DNA of 54,602 bases from an uncultured Peptococcaceae bacterium (lineage in GTDB: Bacteria > Bacillota > Peptococcia > Peptococcales > Peptococcaceae). A program made the position numbers and the translations under genes. This document shows positions 1 to 7,678 of the stretch, one piece after another (within the stretch, counting starts at the first letter, position 1; each line of letters opens with the position of its first letter). The stretch spans positions 1 through 54,602 of the forward strand of contig CALJRU010000066.1 in the NCBI GenBank assembly GCA_937976375.1. Direction: 5' to 3'. Under the pieces are notes generated by a model, which was not told where the DNA came from, ran no database searches, and saw only the letters and a program-made list of their open reading frames with translations.

Positions 1-1
1 C

Positions 2-184
2 GATGTAGGCCGCGAGGTTGCCGAAAAAATCTACGAGCGCCATTGCTTTTTCACTGAGCAGCTTATCGCGGCAGGCGTTGACCCTGAAACTGCGGAGGCC
101 GACGCCTGCCGGATAGAACATGTGATTAGTAATGAAAGCTTTGATATGTCAATATCCGAAAAAATGCTGCTGGCTGGAGTCTGA
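2..184 (+). CDS. DtxR/MntR-family metal-dependent regulator, C-terminal fragment
   Basis: The last 60 residues of a gene that begins outside the window, ending at TGA 182-184. The segments EKIYERHCFFTEQLIAAGVD and EADACRIEHVIS match the metal-binding and dimerisation helix region of DtxR/MntR-type repressors, where His, Glu and Cys residues bind Fe(II) or Mn(II). The DNA-binding winged helix is not in view, so the metal and targets cannot be assigned. I counted 69 G+C in the first 120 bases, higher than the genes that follow. Family assignment is fairly secure; exact function is inferred. Confidence 0.72.
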   Translation, partial: DVGREVAEKIYERHCFFTEQLIAAGVDPETAEADACRIEHVISNESFDMSISEKMLLAGV

Positions 185-214
185 CATAATTACGAGGGAA
201 GGTATTTTATAAAA

Positions 215-233
215 TGACCCCCAAAATTAGACA
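215..233 (+). mobile_element. Possible IS3-family terminal repeat remnant
   Basis: The string TGACCCCCAAAATTAGACA resembles, from memory, the ends of IS150-group IS3 elements (TG-N-CCCCC-AAA-TTAGACA). No transposase frame or matching second end is visible nearby. It could be a relic or chance. Confidence 0.28.
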
Positions 234-246
234 ATATTTGTAAAAG

Positions 247-280
247 AAAATGCCTTTGCGATGATAAGCAAAGGCATTTT
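247..280. terminator. Bidirectional intrinsic terminator
   Basis: Arms at 247-259 and 268-280 (AAAATGCCTTTGC and its complement) are perfectly paired with an 8-base loop and end in A/T runs on both sides. It lies between the convergent regulator fragment (+) and the aminopeptidase gene (-) and can serve both. Confidence 0.8.
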
Positions 281-295
281 CTTGAGGTTATGATG

Positions 296-1405
296 TTATT
301 TCAGGTTTTCGGGATTTAAACATTGCAGATCTTCTGGGACGAAGAGACCGTCTTTTCGAATCAATTCGTTATCAAAATAAATTTCTCCGCCGCCAAACTC
401 AGGTGTTTGAATAAGCACAAGATCCCAGTGAATGGTGGAGTCGTTCCCGTTTGGTGCGTCTTCGTAACAGCTCCCTGGTGTGAAATGGATACTGCCGCTG
501 ATTTTTTCGTCAAAAAGAATATCTTTCATTGGTTTGGTGATGTATGGGTTCACACCAATACCAAGTTCGCCAACATATCTCGCACCTTCGTCAGCATCAA
601 AAATGGCATTGATTTTTTCTGTTTCATTAGCAGTAGCATGAATGATTTTTCCGTCTTTAAAGGTTAATGTTACATGTTCGAAGACAGTTCCTTGATAAAG
701 GGAAGGCGTATTATAGGTGATGGTTCCGTTGACACTATCGCGTACTGGTGCGGTGTATACTTCGCCGTCAGGAATATTGCATTCGCCGGCGCATTTGACA
801 GCAGGAATATCTTTAATAGAAAAAGTAAGATCAGTGCCAGGGCCAACGATGTGCACCTGATCTGTCGCATTTAGACGTGCAACAAGCGCGTCCATTGCCA
901 AGCTCATTTTGGCATAGTCAAGATTGCACACATCATAATAGAAGTCTTCAAAAGCGCGTGAGCTCATATTTGCCAGTTGTGCCATTGAGCCATTTGGATA
1001 GCGTAAAACAACCCATTTGCTGTTGTTGACGCGTTCATCAAGAACATCTGCATAGGCCTTATTTTGAAGCGCAATGCGTTCCTTTGGCACATCTGCGTTT
1101 TCAGAGATGTTATCTCCTGCACGGACGGCAATATAGGCGTCCATACCCTTCATTTGATCCAGAAGCAGCTTCGCGTTAAAGCTTAGCTGCTCCTCGCTGA
1201 CGCCCAAAAGCAAGGCACGTGAAAGGCGTGCGTCGGAAAGATGAAGATAAGGATAGGCGCCAACAGCATAGGCTTCTTCAATGAGGGCTTCTGCCAGGGG
1301 ATAGGCATCTTGACCGCCAATATCTATCAGAATGCGTTCACCAGCTTCTAAATGGGTTGAGTAATGAATCAGTTTATGAGCAAGTGTTTGAGTACGTGGA
1401 TCCAT
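296..1405 (-). CDS. M29-family metalloaminopeptidase
   Basis: A 369-residue cytosolic aminopeptidase of family M29 (AmpS/PepS/aminopeptidase T), which removes N-terminal residues from peptides using two metal ions. The family's metal and catalytic residues are present in the expected order: Glu215 (DGEVYTAP), Glu280 (ELGIG), His307 and Tyr314 (HFTPGSCY), His326 and Asp328 (IHWD). Length is slightly short of the usual ~410. The start has GAAAGGA upstream. It is last in a minus-strand run after comM, 18 bases away, and ends at the terminator at 247-280. Assignment is confident; substrate preference cannot be read. Confidence 0.9.
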   Translation of the reverse strand: MDPRTQTLAHKLIHYSTHLEAGERILIDIGGQDAYPLAEALIEEAYAVGAYPYLHLSDARLSRALLLGVSEEQLSFNAKLLLDQMKGMDAYIAVRAGDNISENADVPKERIALQNKAYADVLDERVNNSKWVVLRYPNGSMAQLANMSSRAFEDFYYDVCNLDYAKMSLAMDALVARLNATDQVHIVGPGTDLTFSIKDIPAVKCAGECNIPDGEVYTAPVRDSVNGTITYNTPSLYQGTVFEHVTLTFKDGKIIHATANETEKINAIFDADEGARYVGELGIGVNPYITKPMKDILFDEKISGSIHFTPGSCYEDAPNGNDSTIHWDLVLIQTPEFGGGEIYFDNELIRKDGLFVPEDLQCLNPENLK

Positions 1406-1423
1406 AATTGTTGTCCTTTCTTT

Positions 1424-2956
1424 TTAATTCCAAAGAGATTTGTCAAGTGCACGATATTGAATGGCTTCGGCAATGTGCGCTGAATGAATCACATCGCTAC
1501 CATCAAGATCGGCAATTGTTCGTGCAAGTTTTAAAATTCGATTATGTGCACGTGCGGAAATTCCAAGCTTTTCAAAGGCGCGTTCCAATAATTTTTTTGA
1601 CGCATTGTCCAGCTGACAAAAAGTGTGGAGCTGGGTTTGTGTCATATTGCTGTTGCAATAAATGCCTGTGTCTTTGAAACGGTCCATTTGAATATTTCGC
1701 GCATGAATGACTCGTTCACGTATCGCCGAGGAAGATTCTTCAACAGTATTTTCATCGTAAAGATCACTGAATGCAATCGGCATGACTTCCAATTGGATAT
1801 CAAATCGATCCAACAGTGGACCAGAAATTTTTCGACGATACCTGGTGATGCTTGCGTCGGTGCAGGTGCATTCATGTTTTGGGTCATTAAGGTATCCGCA
1901 TGGGCAGGGATTCATGGAAGCGACTAGGAGAAAATTACAAGGAAAGGTAAACTGTGCATTTACCCTTGATATGGTGACGAATCCATCTTCAAGAGGTTGG
2001 CGCAATGCTTCCAAAACATTTTTTTGAAATTCTGGAAATTCATCCATAAAGAGAATACCGTTGTGGCTGAGTGAAACTTCACCTGGCGTAGGAATGCGAC
2101 CTCCGCCGATGAGGCTGGCCTGAGAAGAAGTGTGATGTGGAGCGCGAAATGGACGTTCAGTAATCAGAGGATGATTGCTGCTCAAGAGACCGGCAATCGA
2201 GTGGATTTCTGAGCATTCTAAGCATTCGCCGATGGATAGAGGCGGCATAATCGAAGGAAGTGCACGTGCCAGCATGGTCTTACCAGCGCCTGGTGATCCA
2301 ATCATGATGATGTTATGTCCGCCGGCTGCGGCAATTTCCATGGCACGTTTGGCTTCATGCTGCCCCTTAATATCCGAAAAATCAATGCTGGTTGTAGGTG
2401 CTTCAGCGAGCAGTTTTGCAATATTAGGCTGAGGCAATGGCGTGCAGGAGTCAGGATTGTAGAGAAAATCAATGACTTCTTTTAAGGTTTGAAATGCATA
2501 GGATGGGGTACCACTGATGGAGGCTTCAACACCGTTTTCTGAGGATGTGATCAGTGAGCGGTTGCTTTTTTTCATAGCCATTGCAAGTGGTAAGATGCCT
2601 TTGACTGGACGAATGCTCCCGTCAAGTCCCAGTTCCCCAATGAAGATAAAATGGTCTAAAACGTCTAGAGGCGCCTGTTCCGTTGCAGCAAGCATGGCAA
2701 TTGCAATGGCAAGATCAAAAGAGGGCCCTTCTTTCTTTATAGATGCAGGCGCAAGATTGACAACGATACGCCGTGGTGGAATATCGAAGCCTTGATTTTT
2801 CAATGCTGTTCGAACACGCTCTTTGCTTTCTTTTACTGAGGTATCTGGGAGGCCGACAATTTCCCAAGACGGTATGCCGTGACTAGAGTCAATTTCTACT
2901 TCAATGGCACAAGCAGCAAGTCCATTCAATGCTGCGCTGTGAATTTGTGCAAGCAT
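1424..2956 (-). CDS. comM: YifB/ComM-family AAA+ ATPase (Mg-chelatase-like)
   Basis: 510 residues, the usual length for this family. The N-terminal Lon-protease-like fold (about 1-170) is followed by the AAA+ core, with Walker A GSPGAGKT at 220-227, Walker B in ILFMDEFPEF, and a C-terminal Mg-chelatase-like lid. ComM is a hexameric helicase that promotes branch migration of recombining DNA during natural transformation in Gram-negative bacteria; its role in Bacillota is unclear. It lies 3 bases downstream of ttcA and is clearly in one operon with it. No residues appear to be missing. Confidence 0.93.
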   Translation of the reverse strand: MLAQIHSAALNGLAACAIEVEIDSSHGIPSWEIVGLPDTSVKESKERVRTALKNQGFDIPPRRIVVNLAPASIKKEGPSFDLAIAIAMLAATEQAPLDVLDHFIFIGELGLDGSIRPVKGILPLAMAMKKSNRSLITSSENGVEASISGTPSYAFQTLKEVIDFLYNPDSCTPLPQPNIAKLLAEAPTTSIDFSDIKGQHEAKRAMEIAAAGGHNIIMIGSPGAGKTMLARALPSIMPPLSIGECLECSEIHSIAGLLSSNHPLITERPFRAPHHTSSQASLIGGGRIPTPGEVSLSHNGILFMDEFPEFQKNVLEALRQPLEDGFVTISRVNAQFTFPCNFLLVASMNPCPCGYLNDPKHECTCTDASITRYRRKISGPLLDRFDIQLEVMPIAFSDLYDENTVEESSSAIRERVIHARNIQMDRFKDTGIYCNSNMTQTQLHTFCQLDNASKKLLERAFEKLGISARAHNRILKLARTIADLDGSDVIHSAHIAEAIQYRALDKSLWN

Positions 2957-2959
2957 GAT

Positions 2960-3712
2960 TCATTCCTCCTGAATGTTTGTGAGACGATATTGTTGCCAAA
3001 GATCTTTATCAATGCCACTCATGATACGTTCTTTAATTCTAGGGTTGTTATTAGATAGTGATAAAAGGAGATCCTTGATATCGCTGCGTGTTGTATGTCC
3101 ATCAGCAGGACATTTATTGATAATAACTGGTAAATTTAGTTTACGGCCAATATGAATAATATCATTTTCGTTGACGTAGACCAGCGGACGGATTACGGTG
3201 ACTTCAGAACGCGTAAGATAGGAGCGTGGCGCAAAAGTATGGATACGACCTTCATAGAATAAACTCATAAGGAGTGTTTCGATGACATCGTCCATATGAT
3301 GACCCAGCGCAACTTTATTGCAATGATGGTCATGGGCCCAATTATTGATAGCACCACGTCGCATACGTGCGCAAAGTGAACATGGATTTTTTTCTTTTCG
3401 TTCTTCAAAGATCAGTGGTCCCACTTCACTGGGGATTATTGTTAAAGGAACGTTCAAACGTTCGCAAAATGCTATCATTTCGGTATAATCGTTTCCCCAA
3501 CCAAGATCTAGAGAAACAGCATGAATAGAAAAATTGCAAGGTAATGTGCGTTGTAAAACCACCATAGCGTAAAGAAGAAGTGTGCTGTCTTTACCTCCGG
3601 AAAGACCGACGGCGATACGATCGCCTTCTTCGATAAGGCCAAATTCTCGGCTGGCTCGTCGCATTTTTGCAAATAAATCTTTGTTGTAAGGGCGCCATTC
3701 TGAAGCTTTCAA
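2960..3712 (-). CDS. ttcA: TtcA-family tRNA 2-thiolation PP-loop ATPase
   Basis: 250-residue N-type PP-loop ATPase. The nucleotide-binding loop SGGKDS is at 38-43, and the CxxC pair Cys111/Cys114 (NPCSLCARMRRG) plus a later Cys in NKCPADGH match the [4Fe-4S] cluster ligands of TtcA, which puts 2-thiocytidine in tRNA position 32. The start is TTG, preceded by AAGGAG 11 bases upstream; no better start gives the conserved N-terminus. First gene of the minus-strand operon, behind a strong promoter at 3746-3775. A related TtcA-like thiolase with another target cannot be excluded. Confidence 0.85.
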   Translation of the reverse strand: MKASEWRPYNKDLFAKMRRASREFGLIEEGDRIAVGLSGGKDSTLLLYAMVVLQRTLPCNFSIHAVSLDLGWGNDYTEMIAFCERLNVPLTIIPSEVGPLIFEERKEKNPCSLCARMRRGAINNWAHDHHCNKVALGHHMDDVIETLLMSLFYEGRIHTFAPRSYLTRSEVTVIRPLVYVNENDIIHIGRKLNLPVIINKCPADGHTTRSDIKDLLLSLSNNNPRIKERIMSGIDKDLWQQYRLTNIQEE

Positions 3713-3745
3713 TCGTGTTACAACTCCTTTTTTGAATATGACTCC

Positions 3746-3775
3746 ATTATAAGGAAACGTCCTGGTTCAGGTCAA
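3746..3775 (-). promoter_or_regulatory. Sigma-A type promoter for ttcA-comM-aminopeptidase
   Basis: On the minus strand TTGACC (3775-3770) is followed by 18 bases and then a perfect TATAAT (3751-3746). The predicted start lies roughly 27 bases before the ttcA TTG codon. Confidence 0.72.
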
Positions 3776-3810
3776 GAAAGAAACAAAGCGACAACAGATC
3801 CTGCAAACTC

Positions 3811-3839
3811 TTGAGGCAATTGACAGATTATTTTATAAT
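3811..3839 (+). promoter_or_regulatory. Candidate promoter for the phosphodiester glycosidase gene
   Basis: TTGAGG (3811-3816), 17 bases, then perfect TATAAT (3834-3839). The leader would be only about 17 bases, just holding the ribosome site AAGGAGGG at 3849-3856. A closer TTGACA at 3820 is too near the -10 to act as its -35. Confidence 0.5.
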
Positions 3840-3862
3840 ATTTTTAAAAAGGAGGGAATAAT

Positions 3863-5950
3863 GTGAAGAAAATTGATTTCATTAAAAAAATCTTACAGCA
3901 CACAGCAATTTTGGGTATTGCAAGTGCACTCTTTGTAGGCGCTGTAATGGCAGAAGATGCGCCGTATAAGACCGGGGAAGAACCGATAGCGCCTGGCGTT
4001 ATTCATGAATCACATTACTGGAACACAAATTATGGTCCAATTCGTTTTGAAGTTTTGAAATGTGATCTTAATAACCCAAATTTAGATCTGCGATTGGTTG
4101 CTGGTCAAGGTGAATATACCGAGCGTGCGACAGTTCCTGCTATGGCTCAAAATACCGGTGCGGTTGCCATGTTGAATGGGGATTTCTTTAATATGGCATT
4201 GCAAGGAGCACCTATTGGGCCATCATTGATCAACGGACAGCTTGCTTCTTCACCAGCAGTGATTGAAGGCATTTATTCGCTTGGCATTACAGCGGATAAC
4301 ACCGCAAGTATTGAGGCAATGAGCTATAATGGAAGTGTCACAGCAGCTGACGGCGCCAGCTTTCCAATAGATGGCTTGAATAAAACCTATTATTGGCATG
4401 ATCCTTCCGGGCAAGAAAGTCATACAAATACCATTCAAATGTACAATGATCTCTGGGGCTCTAGCTCACGTGGCCATTCAACAAATACTGAGGTCCTGAT
4501 TGGAGCAGACGGCACGGTTGAACAAATCTCTCGTGGCGCAACATTTCCTTTTGAAGTGCCAGATGGCAAAACCATTCTCCAGGTTAATGGAATTGGAGAG
4601 ACGTTCATTAATGCACATTGTCCAATTGGCTCTAAGGTTCAGATTACTTCTCAAATCATTCCGGATAAAAATTGGAAATTCCTTGTTGGCGGTCATGCAT
4701 TATTGGCTGACAATGGTCAAATGGTGCCTTACTATAAGGATTTAAGTTCATTGGCGGGTGTACGTGCGCGTACAGCAGCTGCTGTTTCTCAAGATGGGAA
4801 AACACTTTGGTTTGTTTGCGCTGAAGGCCGTACCAATCGCAGTGTTGGTGCGCAACTTTCGACAATGGGATACTTCATGGAATATCTAGGTGCATGGCGC
4901 GCCGTTAATCTTGACGGCGGCGGTTCAACGACAATGGTGGTGCAGCATTTAGGGGATAATAATCTTTCAACTGTCGTAGCACCGGAAGGAAATGGTGCAT
5001 TGAGACCGGTTGTCAATGGTATTGGCATATACAATAGCACGCCTGTTGGTGATGTTGCCGGTTTTAGTACAACAGGTCCTGATACCATGGTTGTTGGTGA
5101 AACGCGCAGTTTTGGCGTAACGAAAGCCTGGGATGCAAATTATCATGCGTTAGGCGTCAACACTGCTGACTATAGCATTACATCTGTGAATGGATTGGGA
5201 GCCTCAGCAGGCTTAAATTATGTTGCTTTACAAACGGGGGCCGAAACTGTTAATATTACTAATAGTAGTGGTGCGACAGTGTCACGAAATGTAAATATTA
5301 TTGGTGAAGAAGGTTTGACAAGTCTTCGCGTGGAAACCAATCAATTTATGGTGAGCGATGGCTCTGTTGTTCAAGCGACACTTTATGGCACAAAGAAAGA
5401 TGGTACTGAAGTACTGTTGGATCCACGTGTTGTCGATTGGAGTGTTGAAGGCTTTACCGGAAGTGGTGACAATGGTTACATGACCATTACCAGTACTGGT
5501 AATCTTGCTAATGGAGCAATTGTTGCAACATTGGGTAACTTGCGTGGAGAGGCACTCCTTGGCAATAATGCATATAACTTGCTTGATTTGTATGTAGGCA
5601 ATTCCACTTATTGGTTGAATGGAACAAGTTATACATTGGATCAGCCACCGGTGATTATCAATGATCGTACAATGGTACCATTAAGACTTATTACAGAAGC
5701 ATTAGGTGGGCAAGTAGAGTGGACAAACAACGATGAACCTATTTTGATAGATTATAATGGTCACCACATTGAATTGAAAATTGATGATACGACAGCTGTT
5801 GTAGATGGTTCTGCAGTGGAGACCGATACAGCGGCCCAGCTGGTGGGCAACCGCACGTTGGTTCCTATTCGTTTTGTTTCGGAACATTTAGGAATGGATG
5901 TGGTCTATGATCATCCTACACGCTGTGTGAGTATTTGTGCTTTGAAGTGA
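3863..5950 (+). CDS. Secreted phosphodiester glycosidase-domain protein with C-terminal stalk domain
   Basis: 695 residues with a GTG start; the ATG two bases earlier runs straight into a stop, and AAGGAGGG lies at the right distance. Residues 1-30 are a signal peptide (KK, hydrophobic core, cleavage after AVMA). About 60-395 is a NAGPA/DUF2233 phosphodiester glycosidase domain with motifs AMLNGDFFNM, VGGHALLADNG, ARTAAAV and NLDGGGSTTMV. A less defined Ig-like region precedes a C-terminal stalk (copper amine oxidase N-like) domain with the typical INDRTMVPLR and GNRTLVPIRFVSEHLG repeats. It probably acts at the cell surface on sugar-phosphodiester linkages; the substrate is unknown. Confidence 0.85.
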   Translation: MKKIDFIKKILQHTAILGIASALFVGAVMAEDAPYKTGEEPIAPGVIHESHYWNTNYGPIRFEVLKCDLNNPNLDLRLVAGQGEYTERATVPAMAQNTGAVAMLNGDFFNMALQGAPIGPSLINGQLASSPAVIEGIYSLGITADNTASIEAMSYNGSVTAADGASFPIDGLNKTYYWHDPSGQESHTNTIQMYNDLWGSSSRGHSTNTEVLIGADGTVEQISRGATFPFEVPDGKTILQVNGIGETFINAHCPIGSKVQITSQIIPDKNWKFLVGGHALLADNGQMVPYYKDLSSLAGVRARTAAAVSQDGKTLWFVCAEGRTNRSVGAQLSTMGYFMEYLGAWRAVNLDGGGSTTMVVQHLGDNNLSTVVAPEGNGALRPVVNGIGIYNSTPVGDVAGFSTTGPDTMVVGETRSFGVTKAWDANYHALGVNTADYSITSVNGLGASAGLNYVALQTGAETVNITNSSGATVSRNVNIIGEEGLTSLRVETNQFMVSDGSVVQATLYGTKKDGTEVLLDPRVVDWSVEGFTGSGDNGYMTITSTGNLANGAIVATLGNLRGEALLGNNAYNLLDLYVGNSTYWLNGTSYTLDQPPVIINDRTMVPLRLITEALGGQVEWTNNDEPILIDYNGHHIELKIDDTTAVVDGSAVETDTAAQLVGNRTLVPIRFVSEHLGMDVVYDHPTRCVSICALK

Positions 5951-5974
5951 TAATTTTTTTATGGAGGGATGTCA

Positions 5975-6355
5975 TTGACGATCGTAAGAGTGCTTTTGAT
6001 TGGTCTTGGATGCCTGTGCTTAGCGCTGGGAACTGTAGGGGCCTTTTTACCTGTACTTCCAACCGTACCGTTTTATCTGTTGGCGACGCTTTTGTTTGCG
6101 AAAAGCTCAGAAAAGCTGCATCATTGGTTCACTTCTACAGCAATATATAAGAAAAACCTTGAAAGCTATGTTCAGGGCCAAGGAATGACTTTGACGACTA
6201 AACTTCGGATTACATTAACAATCACATTAAGTATGGGAATTGGCTTATATTTTGTGAGTCATCTACCGTTTGTTCAAGTAATTCTTGCATGTATATGGTT
6301 GGGATTAATGATTTACTTTTTCGCAATTGTGAAAACGCACAGAGCGATTGATTAA
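5975..6355 (+). CDS. DUF454 (YbaN-like) inner membrane protein
   Basis: About 126 residues with three or four membrane segments and the family hallmark GxxLPxLPTxPFYLLA near the N-terminus. Function of the family is unknown. An ATG at 5969 is in frame but touches the ribosome site GGAGGG (5963-5968); the TTG at 5975 is 6 bases away and is the more likely start. It follows the glycosidase gene by 24 bases and ends before a strong terminator, so the two are probably cotranscribed. Confidence 0.82.
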   Translation: MTIVRVLLIGLGCLCLALGTVGAFLPVLPTVPFYLLATLLFAKSSEKLHHWFTSTAIYKKNLESYVQGQGMTLTTKLRITLTITLSMGIGLYFVSHLPFVQVILACIWLGLMIYFFAIVKTHRAID

Positions 6356-6363
6356 CAATTTGC

Positions 6364-6409
6364 AGCTCACTTATTGACTATTTATGTCAATAAGTGAGCT
6401 TGTTTTTTT
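6364..6409 (+). terminator. Intrinsic terminator after the DUF454 gene
   Basis: A 15-bp perfect stem (arms 6364-6378 and 6386-6400, AGCTCACTTATTGAC and complement) with a 7-base loop is followed by a T run at 6403-6409. Confidence 0.9.
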
Positions 6410-6412
6410 GTT

Positions 6413-6451
6413 CAAAAAAATTCCCGTTCATCAAAATCGATGAACGGGAAT
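6413..6451 (-). terminator. Intrinsic terminator for the small gene 6467-6751
   Basis: Arms 6420-6432 and 6439-6451 (ATTCCCGTTCATC and complement) pair perfectly. The A run at 6413-6420 becomes the U tract when read on the minus strand. It begins 15 bases after the stop codon. Confidence 0.88.
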
Positions 6452-6466
6452 TTCTGTTTAAAATGA

Positions 6467-6751
6467 TTATTCAACATCTGGGGCGGTATAAGTTTTAAAC
6501 GTCATCATGTTCAAAGGAATTTCTTTTAAGTGTTCAACCAAATCTGGACGCCCCCAGAATTGTTCGCTTTCACCAAGATTGTCTTCAGAACCAAGCAAAA
6601 GAACAACAGGTGCTTTTCCGCCAAAGCCTTGGATATAAGCCTGCATATACTTTGCACGTTCCATTGGTTCTTTGTCAACAAATGATTTGTCGACGACGGC
6701 AACGCCGATTACGCGAGTATCAGTTTTTACTAATGCACCATTAAATTTCAT
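6467..6751 (-). CDS. Conserved-looking small protein of unknown function (94 aa)
   Basis: I do not recognise this protein. It is soluble, without signal peptide or membrane segment, and has an alpha/beta look: a hydrophobic strand RVIGVAVVDKSF, then an amphipathic stretch KYMQAYIQGFGGKAP and a second strand VVLLLGSED. It is very probably a real gene: it has AGGAGGTG 6 bases before ATG, an extended -10 promoter upstream and its own terminator, so it is monocistronic. Its left neighbour is convergent and its right neighbour, rnhB, is divergent. No function is proposed. Confidence 0.82.
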   Translation of the reverse strand: MKFNGALVKTDTRVIGVAVVDKSFVDKEPMERAKYMQAYIQGFGGKAPVVLLLGSEDNLGESEQFWGRPDLVEHLKEIPLNMMTFKTYTAPDVE

Positions 6752-6777
6752 TGCTGCACCTCCTAAAATTCTGTTAT

Positions 6778-6786
6778 ATTATATCA
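6778..6786 (-). promoter_or_regulatory. Extended -10 promoter element for 6467-6751
   Basis: Read on the minus strand, TGATATAAT gives a perfect TATAAT with an upstream TGn. No good -35 hexamer lies 16-18 bases upstream, which fits an extended -10 promoter. Confidence 0.5.
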
Positions 6787-6813
6787 TGAAATGGTGGTAA
6801 GGACATAAAAATA

Positions 6814-6825
6814 TTCAAATTTGAA
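6814..6825. promoter_or_regulatory. Palindrome between divergent genes
   Basis: TTCAAATTTGAA is a perfect 12-bp palindrome lying between the unknown small gene (-) and rnhB (+). It could be an operator, but short A/T palindromes are common by chance. Confidence 0.25.
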
Positions 6826-6852
6826 GCATAATAAAATTGGGGAGGCCCGATA

Positions 6853-7623
6853 ATGGACAATAAATGGACATCGATGTCAATAGGACAAATTAAAGAAGAA
6901 ATTTCTGCATTAAAAGAAGAAGAACGATTACTGGCATGTGATGCATTGCTTCACGATTCACGCAAAGGCGTTGTTACTTTTGCACAGAAAACATTGCGTG
7001 CGCATGAGAAAATGATGCATGAACGTGAACGATTGAAAAAATTATGGCGTTTCGAAAATGAAGCCTATGCAAGAGGATATCATGCCGTCATTGGCACTGA
7101 TGAAGTAGGAAGAGGTCCGTTGGCTGGCCCTGTCGTTGCAGCGGCAGTGGTTTTGCCTCAAGGAATAGAAATAATGGGGATCAATGATTCCAAAAAGCTT
7201 AGTGAGAAAAAGAGAGAAGAATTGGCAGTTGAGATTCGTTCGAAAGCCATTGCTTATCAAATTGCTGAGGTCTCAGCGGCAGAAATCGACCGTTTAAATA
7301 TTCTTCATGCGGCAGAACTCGCGATGAAAAAAGCTATAGAAGCTTTAGCTATTGGTGATTTTTTGCTCATTGATGGACAAAATCGACTAGATGTTAACAT
7401 GTCTAGTCAAAATTTGATTGGCGGTGATGGCCTCAGCATTTCTATTGCGGCTGCATCAATCATTGCAAAAGTGCATCGAGACCATTTGATGGTTCAATTG
7501 GATGAATTATACCCTCAATATCATTTTGCTCAAAATAAAGGATATGGAACCTCAGAGCATTATCAGGCAATCAGGGAGTATGGCCCATCGCCAATTCATA
7601 GACAATCATTTCGATTAAAATAA
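6853..7623 (+). CDS. rnhB: Ribonuclease HII
   Basis: 256 residues. RNase HII cuts RNA in RNA/DNA hybrids and removes single ribonucleotides from DNA. The catalytic acids are visible: Asp83-Glu84 in GTDEVGRGPLAGP, Asp174 in LLIDGQN and Asp192 in GGDG, followed by SIAAASIIAKVHRD. About 70 residues of charged helical sequence precede the core, as in many Bacillota homologues. GGGGAGG lies upstream of the ATG. It ends at a shared terminator with the converging Fe-S gene. Confidence 0.96.
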   Translation: MDNKWTSMSIGQIKEEISALKEEERLLACDALLHDSRKGVVTFAQKTLRAHEKMMHERERLKKLWRFENEAYARGYHAVIGTDEVGRGPLAGPVVAAAVVLPQGIEIMGINDSKKLSEKKREELAVEIRSKAIAYQIAEVSAAEIDRLNILHAAELAMKKAIEALAIGDFLLIDGQNRLDVNMSSQNLIGGDGLSISIAAASIIAKVHRDHLMVQLDELYPQYHFAQNKGYGTSEHYQAIREYGPSPIHRQSFRLK

Positions 7624-7625
7624 AC

Positions 7626-7662
7626 AATGCCCTCCGTTAGAAAATTTCTAACGGAGGGCATT
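7626..7662. terminator. Bidirectional terminator
   Basis: A long stem built from AATGCCCTCCGTTAGAAA (7626-7643) and its complement (7645-7662) sits between the convergent rnhB (+) and Fe-S oxidoreductase (-) genes, with A/T runs at both ends. Confidence 0.85.
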
Positions 7663-7678
7663 TGCTATGGTTCATTCT

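Noticed and set aside
214..243. Nine-codon frame (MTPKIRQYL) with a purine-rich site upstream
   Set aside because: Too short to support, and it coincides with the IS-like terminal sequence.
3820..3839. TTGACA close to TATAAT upstream of the glycosidase gene
   Set aside because: Only 8 bases separate the two boxes; the TTGAGG at 3811 gives a proper 17-base spacing.
7385..7408. Inverted repeat GACTAGA/TCTAGTC in rnhB
   Set aside because: Only 7 bp with a 10-base loop in coding DNA; expected at this length by chance.
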